The notes below the pieces were generated by a model. The model saw only the letters and a program-made list of their open reading frames with translations. It did no database searches and was not told the origin of the DNA. The translations under genes and the position numbers were made by a program. 15,052 bases of DNA from Globobulimina sp. (lineage: Eukaryota > Foraminifera > Rotaliida), in assembly GCA_003354225.1 (NCBI GenBank), contig PIVH01000005.1:1-15052 (forward strand), written 5' to 3'. Below are positions 1 through 6,796 of the stretch, one piece after another. Each line of letters opens with the position of its first letter. The stretch's first letter is position 1.

Positions 1-25
1 TGATCATACAATCAATATAAAATGT

Positions 26-937
26 TCATAACAGAGTTATAAAAAGTTCATAAACTAATTGCGAATAATATGACGTTGTGGCAAATTTATCCAATTTATC
101 CAATTTCGTATCCCATTGACGCCGATGATATACATTTAATAATACACCTAAAATAATTGGAGTTGAATATGGAAATACAACGCCTTCCCCTTTAATGATA
201 TCAATTGCTTCATTTGCTACGCTGTGCGAATATATTCTCATATCTTCTTTTATGGCTTTCTGTTTCCATTCAATTCCATTTCGCCATTTCCTCCATTTAT
301 TGAATAATTTAAGTGCATCATAAATGTCTTTCTCATATTTATTTTGTTTATCTCCAAACGCATCATAATTATTTATAAAATTATCCAACATTGTTTCGTG
401 TTGTCGACGTGTTGCATTTTTAATATTTGCTAAAGGTCTGTTTATCCATTCTTTATCTGTTGGTATTAAATCTAAATATTCTTTACTCTCAAAAAAATCT
501 TTGTTTTTTGAAACAATTTCTTGCATTTTCGTTAATTGAAAAGTAGTCGGTGTTGGATATTGATAACTTGCAATTGAATTATTATTATTATTCGAATCGT
601 ATTGTTCTTTAACTTCTTTTTCTTCCTCTTCCTCTTCATTATAATTATATTCTTCTTCCTCAATATCATAACTTCTGCTGCTTCTGCTGTTGATTTGTGT
701 AATTTGAGTGGGTAATTCATCAAATTGATGTGATGGTGTTTCTGGTTGCGATTTGTCAATAAAATTTAGAAATATCCATGAAGATATAAGATAAAAAAGT
801 AAATAGAGGATAATGAAACGAGCGCAATTGAGTTTTCCCATAGAGATTAAACCAAGAGACATTGCTCCACGTAATGCTCCAATAAAAGAAAAATGACCAA
901 TCAATGTCTTGGGGGATTGTGGTAGTAACAACCTCAT
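26..937 (-). CDS. Orphan single-pass membrane protein with acidic stretch (303 aa)
   Basis: I do not recognise this protein and assign no function. The frame is open from an ATG at 937 to a TGA at 26-28, so it appears complete as one exon. A hydrophobic helix at residues about 40-60 should be a membrane anchor. It is followed by a Ser/Arg patch, a strongly acidic stretch at about 91-112 rich in Glu with some Tyr and Asn, and an Asn run at 116-120. The C-terminal half (about 135-303) is charged, has Trp/Arg/Lys-rich segments and reads like a folded soluble domain. The anchor lies 40 residues in, so it could be a signal anchor, or translation might start at Met26 or Met33. It lies downstream of the seven-TM gene on the same strand with 235 bp between them. 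That the frame is a real gene is likely from its length and composition, but its identity is unknown. Confidence 0.6.
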   Translation of the reverse strand: MRLLLPQSPKTLIGHFSFIGALRGAMSLGLISMGKLNCARFIILYLLFYLISSWIFLNFIDKSQPETPSHQFDELPTQITQINSRSSRSYDIEEEEYNYNEEEEEEKEVKEQYDSNNNNNSIASYQYPTPTTFQLTKMQEIVSKNKDFFESKEYLDLIPTDKEWINRPLANIKNATRRQHETMLDNFINNYDAFGDKQNKYEKDIYDALKLFNKWRKWRNGIEWKQKAIKEDMRIYSHSVANEAIDIIKGEGVVFPYSTPIILGVLLNVYHRRQWDTKLDKLDKFATTSYYSQLVYELFITLL

Positions 938-977
938 TTTTGCGATTACAAATGCTTAGTTGTTATTTTATTTTTTT

Positions 978-1013
978 AGTCTGACGCCATGTCTTCAAAT
1001 GGGTAGTCGGACT
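978..1013 (+). other. Inverted repeat, possible hairpin upstream of the orphan gene
   Basis: AGTCTGAC (978-985) and GTCGGACT (1006-1013) can pair as an 8-bp stem around a 20-nt loop. As + strand RNA the one imperfect position is a G-U wobble. As - strand RNA it would be a C-A mismatch. It lies about 40 bp upstream of the start codon of the gene ending at 937, so it could be in that gene's 5' leader or promoter, or it could be chance. It is followed by TTTT on the + strand. Confidence 0.25.
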
Positions 1014-1172
1014 TTTCATAGAAACGAAGGCAAATCCAGCACAAAGTTATATCAAATGGATAAATGTATCTCAATAAAAATAAATATACAATGAATGGCA
1101 TGCACTTGAAATGGGGATCGTGTCTCATTTTTTATTAACAAGTTTGGTCCAAAACTTATATTTATCCATTTA

Positions 1173-2189
1173 TCACAAATACGTTGCTTCAATATTTCTA
1201 CTTAAAATAGATTTTTCTGTTATTTGACGATATACATTTTTCTTTGCATATTTAATACAAACATAATAAACACATTGATGACACTTCGGACAAATGATAT
1301 TGTATATGTTTTCCATAAATTTGAATTGCAATAAAACACAGAATATATTTATTGTTGTGTCGACCGTATATACGATTATAAATACATAATATACATTATT
1401 TGATTGAAATGATTGATAATCATATTCATTGAGTGTGTAATAAATATCATATATGAGCCATTGTAATGTAGCGATGTGTGCGGATATAATAGCAATAAAT
1501 GATAATATGAATGATTTAACTATCGTATTTACAGTATTTTTTTGTGAAAACGTTAAATTAAATTCATAATCATAAGTCACATAGCTATAATCATGTGGTG
1601 TTACATTTTCATAGTCGGCAATCATTATTTGCGTGGTTGAGTGCAGCAATTTGTCTATAAATATCCATATGAATGATACTAACAAGATGTCAAATAATAT
1701 TCCAATACTTGATTGTATGAGGTAACTTACACCGAAATATTTGTCTGAAATTTCAATCGTTTGTATATTTAATGAATGCATAAATTGTGTGAATGTTGCA
1801 ACAATATAAATAATCCAATTCATAAACACCAATATATACGATATTGTATACAAATATGGTTTAAGTTGATAGATTGTGTAATTAAATGTTATTTTAACTC
1901 TAAATATAAATAATAAATAAATAAACAAATTGCCAGTTCCATAAAATGCATTTGATATAGAATTTGTATAATGTAGAAATAGTCCCGTTAATTGGAGTAA
2001 AACTGACATGTTATATGTTAACATTGAACCCCATGCAAGCATAACCAATGCATTATTGCTCAATTGTTTCCCATGCTTTTGTTGGAAGTACAACGCAATC
2101 ACACATAAGACAGTGTTAATTACAAATACAATGCAATAAACCGCGATTACCACGAATGAAAGCCATTTTGTATCTGGTAATTCAGCCAT
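1173..2189 (-). CDS. Seven-transmembrane receptor-like protein (338 aa)
   Basis: This is probably a polytopic plasma-membrane or endomembrane protein with the layout of a G-protein-coupled receptor. A single open frame runs from an ATG at 2189 to a TGA at 1173-1175. Seven hydrophobic segments can be placed at residues about 10-34, 46-72, 82-101, 112-133, 155-180, 222-248 and 266-288. A polar Tyr/Asp-rich loop of about 40 residues (181-221) separates TM5 and TM6, where GPCRs have their third intracellular loop. TM3 ends in Phe-Arg-Val-Lys, not a classical DRY motif. TM7 has no clear NPxxY. The cytoplasmic tail has a Cys cluster (C300, C303, C306, C311) with CxxCxxC spacing that could bind metal or be acylated. 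There is no cleavable signal peptide. I cannot place it in a named receptor family, so receptor function is inferred from topology alone. It diverges from the membrane protein gene starting at 2245. Confidence 0.7.
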   Translation of the reverse strand: MAELPDTKWLSFVVIAVYCIVFVINTVLCVIALYFQQKHGKQLSNNALVMLAWGSMLTYNMSVLLQLTGLFLHYTNSISNAFYGTGNLFIYLLFIFRVKITFNYTIYQLKPYLYTISYILVFMNWIIYIVATFTQFMHSLNIQTIEISDKYFGVSYLIQSSIGILFDILLVSFIWIFIDKLLHSTTQIMIADYENVTPHDYSYVTYDYEFNLTFSQKNTVNTIVKSFILSFIAIISAHIATLQWLIYDIYYTLNEYDYQSFQSNNVYYVFIIVYTVDTTINIFCVLLQFKFMENIYNIICPKCHQCVYYVCIKYAKKNVYRQITEKSILSRNIEATYL

Positions 2190-2244
2190 TTTAACTGTAC
2201 TAGCTTTTTATATATATATATTTAACCGTGAGATAACTGAGATT
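2190..2244. promoter_or_regulatory. 55-bp divergent intergenic region
   Basis: Only 55 bp separate the start codons of the seven-TM gene (-) and the 606-aa membrane protein gene (+). The stretch holds an alternating TA tract at about 2209-2220, which is the only TATA-like element. Both core promoters and both 5' leaders must fit here or extend into coding sequence. This assumes the + strand start at 2245 is right. Confidence 0.45.
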
Positions 2245-4119
2245 ATGGACATGGCTAGCAACGCAAATACATTCACTGATGGTAATGCAATGCAAACCCC
2301 TGGTTCGACAACAAGTACAAGCACATACACAACAGAAACAATTCCCAATATCGGTCAGATAATGAACAATGACAGTAACGATAATAATGACAATAACAAC
2401 AATGACTATGCAGAAATCACAACAGTTTTTGCTCGCACGGTGTGCTACATTGCACATTCTATATACATAAAATAAAATAAAATATATTTACAGATGCAAG
2501 AAACAGCATTACAACAAATTCAACACGAACTTGAAGAACAATTGAGCAGATTAAAAAATTTACATAATAAAGAATTTTTAGCCGAAATGCAAGTAATTAA
2601 AAAAAATTTAAATTTAAGCGATACACAGATGTTAGAGATACTTTTAATGACTATGCGCGAAGTGCCTATCCGCCATAGAAATTTTCCCTGTATTTTTTGC
2701 TGTAATTGCTATATTCATATAAAACAGAAACATAATAATTGCGGTTTATTTACATCAACCATTGCAACACCGCCAATAAGCAATACTGACACTGCCACTA
2801 CCAGCAATTATGGCTCTATATCTAAATCGAATGGATGCGCTCAAACACCACCAACACCTGATGCTATCACGTATGCCTCAGCCAAAACTGTCAAACATCT
2901 CTCCTTCCGATCCTTATTTGATACCGATTTGGATGCAGCAGTGCCTCCACAGGCCGCCGATATTAAATTTATATTAGAATCTGAAGAAATGGATTATAAA
3001 TTGGAGGACACGCATTCGACATCAATTGCGAATTACAATCGATATCAAACGCCAAATGCAGACAACACCAAAATGTATATTGATACCTGTGGAATCACTG
3101 AAAATGGGCAAAAAACAGACAGTTTTTGTTTAAATGTTCTTTATAAAATACGCCAACTTTTTTTGTTTGTTGTACCATTTCTTTACACATTTATATCGTC
3201 AATAATTGCCTTCATTATTCTTTTAGAGATTGTTACCGATTCGTATGATGAAAATGATATTTATTGCAATGTTTGCCATCAAGTTCATGACATGTTTTAT
3301 GGGCCAAAAGTGCATGACATTTTATTGAATGAAAGCCGATTTGAATTAATGTCCTTGTATTTCATTTTAGCATTGCGGATAACTACAATCCTATGTTGGT
3401 ATATCTTATTGTTACATACTTTATTGTTTAACAATGGAATATCATGTTGTTGTGGATCAGGTTGCAGTGAAAACGACGATGATATTTTAAATTATACGCA
3501 TTATAATTTAATGAAGGATGCAAATAAGAACCAACAACGTAAGCGGACAAGGCACGAACCACAGCAACATACCACAATTTTAATGAATTGCTCATTATCC
3601 ATTCGCGAACATTTACGATGTAAATCAAGAACTATTACGCCTGTAAATATTATTAAATTCTATTTACGAATGGTTATTGTTCCCAACATTGTCGCTGTGA
3701 TTGTCCATATTTTAGTATTTGATGAATACAATGAATTCGTCGCATTTAATGACACGAGTACGTATCATATTAATTTTTATTTAAACATTTGTGTTTTATT
3801 CGGCTTTTATTGGACTTTAAGTGAATGGTTTTATTTTGAGAGAGAAAACGTTTTGGTTTCATGGAATGATGTTTTTATCGTATTTATTATTGATTTAATA
3901 TCAAATTGGATAAAATTATTATATGAAACATTTAATTTTTTATTGTTTTTAATTTTATCGATATTAATCTTCGTTCCATTAACAATATTTGTTTTATTGA
4001 GAATTATATGTTGTCCATGTTTCTTTGGTTATAATAATGGTTCCGCATGTTTGATATGTAATTTATTTGAAACTTTTATTGAATTTCTTCTCAAAGTAAT
4101 TAAAACGTGTTACATATAA
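2245..4119 (+). CDS. Orphan multipass membrane protein, two exons (606 aa)
   Basis: Exons are 2245-2439 and 2494-4119, joined in phase 0, ending in TAA. I do not recognise the family. Exon 1 encodes a Ser/Thr/Asn-rich, low-complexity N-terminus of 65 residues. Exon 2 opens with a Gln/Glu/Leu-rich stretch likely to form a coiled coil (about 66-120), then a Cys-rich patch (CxxCCxC), a Ser/Thr/Pro-rich linker, and about six membrane segments at roughly 287-312, 351-377, 455-475, 491-510, 525-541 and 546-570. Further Cys clusters follow TM2 (CCCGSGC, about residues 380-386) and the last TM (CCPC plus CxxC near the C-terminus). No catalytic motif is visible. Translation could instead begin at the ATG at 2494 (541 aa) if exon 1 is not spliced on. 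The in-phase join with a good acceptor favours the longer form. The next gene on this strand, the PDI, starts 163 bp after the stop. Confidence 0.65.
2440..2493 (+). other. Intron 1 of the orphan multipass protein gene
   Basis: 54 nt, donor GTGTGC, acceptor ATTTACAG, phase 0. The frame stays open into the intron but reaches a stop at 2473-2475. Removing it joins two open frames. Confidence 0.6.
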
Positions 4120-4282
4120 TATAGTAATAACTTTTTATATATCTGTATGTTAAGTGTTTTGAAATACTTTATTTTTTTGTGCGTGTATATTAATTACGTT
4201 CATATTCCACCTTGTTTTGAAGATATGAATACTAAGTACTTCGAGTTGTGTAGCTGTATCTTTAATATATCATTTTGTGACC

Positions 4283-6093
4283 ATGAACTCCTGGTTTTTG
4301 CTGATTGGATTGATATTATTCGTTTCACAGACAGCATCCTCAGATATTGAAGAGGTGGATGGAGAATATGTGGTGACATTGACAGAGCAGAATTTTGTTG
4401 ATTTTGTAGGTAAACAAGAACGCACTTTAGTAGAATTTTATGCGCCGTGGTGTGGACACTGTAAAACATTGGCACCGAAATATGAAGAGGCAGCACGGAT
4501 ATTATCCGAGGAGACAGAGAGTGAAACAGTTTTAGCCAAAATAGATGGCACAAAAGCACCAACATTAGCATCCAAATTTAAGATTGAAGGATATCCACAC
4601 TTAGTATTGATCGAAGGTAAAGACACCATGCCATATGACGGTGGACGTGAAGCGCAAGAGATTGTTGATTGGGTTTTAAAACACGACCTTCCGGCATATG
4701 CACTTATAACTTACCAACAATTCGAAGAAATAAAAAATGAACAAATTGATTTCGAAACCCAACCAAACAGAGAATATGAGATATTTGCATTCATCAAAAA
4801 AGGATCAAAAAGAGGTATGTTATATATTTGACACATCATTGATATATTTTTATGCATATTTTGCAAAGAGCGGTTATACAATGCTTTTACCAATGAATTG
4901 CGAGGCGAGACAGTAATGGCATTTTACAAGATTTATTTAGAAAATGATGATAAATACAAAGTGATAATGCGACGAAACAATAAAAAGGATTTCTCCGATG
5001 AATTATTGGACGGTGAAGTTGAAGTCAGTTATAACGGCAAATTAGCCCCATCTAAAAAATCAACAAAATCGCTGTTCACTTTCACATCCTACGACATTGG
5101 AAGTTGGATGCATGAGCATCGACTGCCATTTTTTGTAAATTTAGATGAAAAGGAAAATACTGCTCATCCGTATTCAATATTATATAATGCGCCAAAAACG
5201 CCAAGAGGAGGAATTATTATTATTAGAATACCCGAAGACGACGCGGATGCCGTGCAAAAAGTATGTCTTTTTGTCTATGCGCAAGGATAATAAATGATGT
5301 GTTATGCCTTGAAATACAGTTAAAAACAGAATTGATTGATGTTGTACGGGAATTGAGAGCCAATGAAGGTTATATAACTTTATTAACATCGCAAGATAAT
5401 GCATTCGAACGTATTGGTTTTACGAGTGATATTCAAATATTATTAATAAAAAAATCAGTGGAGAAAATACCAAAATTACCAACTGGTCATCAAGCAATGG
5501 AGGCCGATCCCAATCGGAATAATCCCGGTTCTTACTTTACGCAACAACATGAAAAACGCACTGGATTCAAAACAAAGGAAACATTGCGAGAATATAGATA
5601 TCAATACAGCGCGGATAGTGATGTGAATAGTGCTGTTTTGAGGCAATTTGTTCGGGAAACACTTGTGGATAAAACAACAAAGAGATGGATACGTTCATCA
5701 ATGAATACGGAGAGTGATGATGATATTTATTATGATATTGTTACTGCGAACACATTTGATGAATATGCATTGGATAAAGGTAGTGATTCATTGATATTAT
5801 ATTGTACATCGTGGAGCAGATATTGCCAACCCTTAATGGAGGAATATAGTAATTTGGCTAAACATATACAAACATATTATAAAGAGAAAGGTATTAAAAT
5901 TGGTTATTTGGATTGTGATGAAAACGATGTGGATGATATTCGGGTGAATGCATTTCCGACGTTGATATTGTACGTGGCGGGAACTGATAAAATTACTAAA
6001 GGGAAATTATTATCACAGCAACAGAGAACTATGGACGAGATTGTTGATTTTATTGACGAGCATGCAACAAGTTTAAATAAACAGGAATTGTAA
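4283..6093 (+). CDS. Protein disulfide isomerase family protein, one active and one degenerate thioredoxin domain (565 aa)
   Basis: Exons are 4283-4814, 4869-5260 and 5320-6093. The product should catalyse disulfide formation and exchange on secretory proteins in the ER lumen. Residues 1-20 form a signal peptide (hydrophobic core Phe5-Val14). The first thioredoxin domain (about 25-135) has the canonical APWCGHC active site (C57, C60) and cis-Pro105. Two divergent middle segments (about 140-440) fit the b and b' domains. The last domain (about 455-560) has the thioredoxin pattern but its site is SRYC (474-477), so the first Cys is lost; cis-Pro521 is kept. The protein ends in KQEL, which resembles the KDEL/HDEL retention tail. 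At 565 aa it is slightly longer than usual PDIs (about 500). The first in-frame ATG at 4283 precedes the signal peptide directly. The isomerase family and ER location are secure. The exact subfamily is not. Confidence 0.92.
4815..4868 (+). other. Intron 1 of the PDI gene
   Basis: 54 nt, donor GTATGT, acceptor GCAAAG, phase 1. It contains an in-frame stop. The join gives Lys-Arg-Glu-Arg-Leu-Tyr and keeps the frame; the alternative AG two bases later would shift it. Confidence 0.85.
5261..5319 (+). other. Intron 2 of the PDI gene
   Basis: 59 nt, donor GTATGT, acceptor AATACAG, phase 0. It contains in-frame stops. The next AG at 5328-5329 would break the frame. Confidence 0.85.
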
Positions 6094-6796
6094 ATTATTT
6101 TTTCACACTGATTTTGACAGCTAATACTTTTTTTGTATACTTTTATATTTTGCAGATAGCAGATTATAGTTTATTACTTTGTTCGTACCAACATGCTTTG
6201 TCATATCTTTTTTCTTCGAACAGATATGCCGTAAAACAACGCTTAATAAACTTTATTTAACTTGTTTGGCTTCGTTTCGTTTCAAGATGGTGATAGATAG
6301 GATCCCCAACAAAGGAGAGCCGTGATAATGGTATACATTTTTGATTACTCCTACAAACCAACATATTTGCATATAATTCTCTCAGTTTTTATGCAAACCC
6401 AATATTGGATGAAATGCATACAAAGGAGATATGATTTCATGGAAATAAGTGTTTTTAAAAACAGATAGCCGTTTGGGTTTTATTAAATAGCACAGATCAA
6501 TCTTTTATTAATGAAAAAATGGTAATATGTTACACTGGCCACAGAAAAACGAACACATATAAGGCGTTTTGAAATAAGTAACCTATAAAAATAAAAAGCA
6601 AAAATTAAAAATTCATTTTCTTTTTTATTTATTTTTTTTTATTTATTTATTGTTAGATTATATTATATTGGTCTTTTTTAATAAACATAACAGAACATAC
6701 ATACAACCGTTAATTACACAAAAAACATAAATTAAAAAAAAAAAACTGAATGAATGAATGAAATGGAGTGAAGGAAAGGTAATCATTGTAATTGGC
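6094..6796. other. Gene-free convergent spacer (703 bp)
   Basis: This lies between the stops of the PDI (+) and kinase (-) genes. I see no convincing coding frame or RNA gene. AATAAA at 6245-6250 could serve as the PDI poly(A) signal, about 150 bp after its stop. From 6612 to 6650 there is a T-rich low-complexity tract with several TTTATT words, which read AATAAA on the kinase strand. Short words recur: CAAAGGAGA at 6310 and 6421, and CAGATA followed by GCC(GT) at 6221 and 6462. It is three times longer than the other well-defined convergent spacer in the window (11442-11673), so an unrecognised non-coding transcript is possible. Confidence 0.5.

Noticed and set aside
2701-2728. GTAATTG...AACAG as a very short intron in the orphan membrane gene
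   Set aside because: It would be about 26 nt, half the size of every other intron here, and the frame is open without it.
4200-4571. 123-codon frame on the - strand
   Set aside because: It is antisense to the first PDI exon and its signal peptide, with no recognisable motif.
4832-5319. In-frame stops inside the PDI gene, as if it were a frameshifted pseudogene
   Set aside because: GT-AG introns of 54 and 59 nt in the right phase remove the stops and restore a continuous PDI reading.
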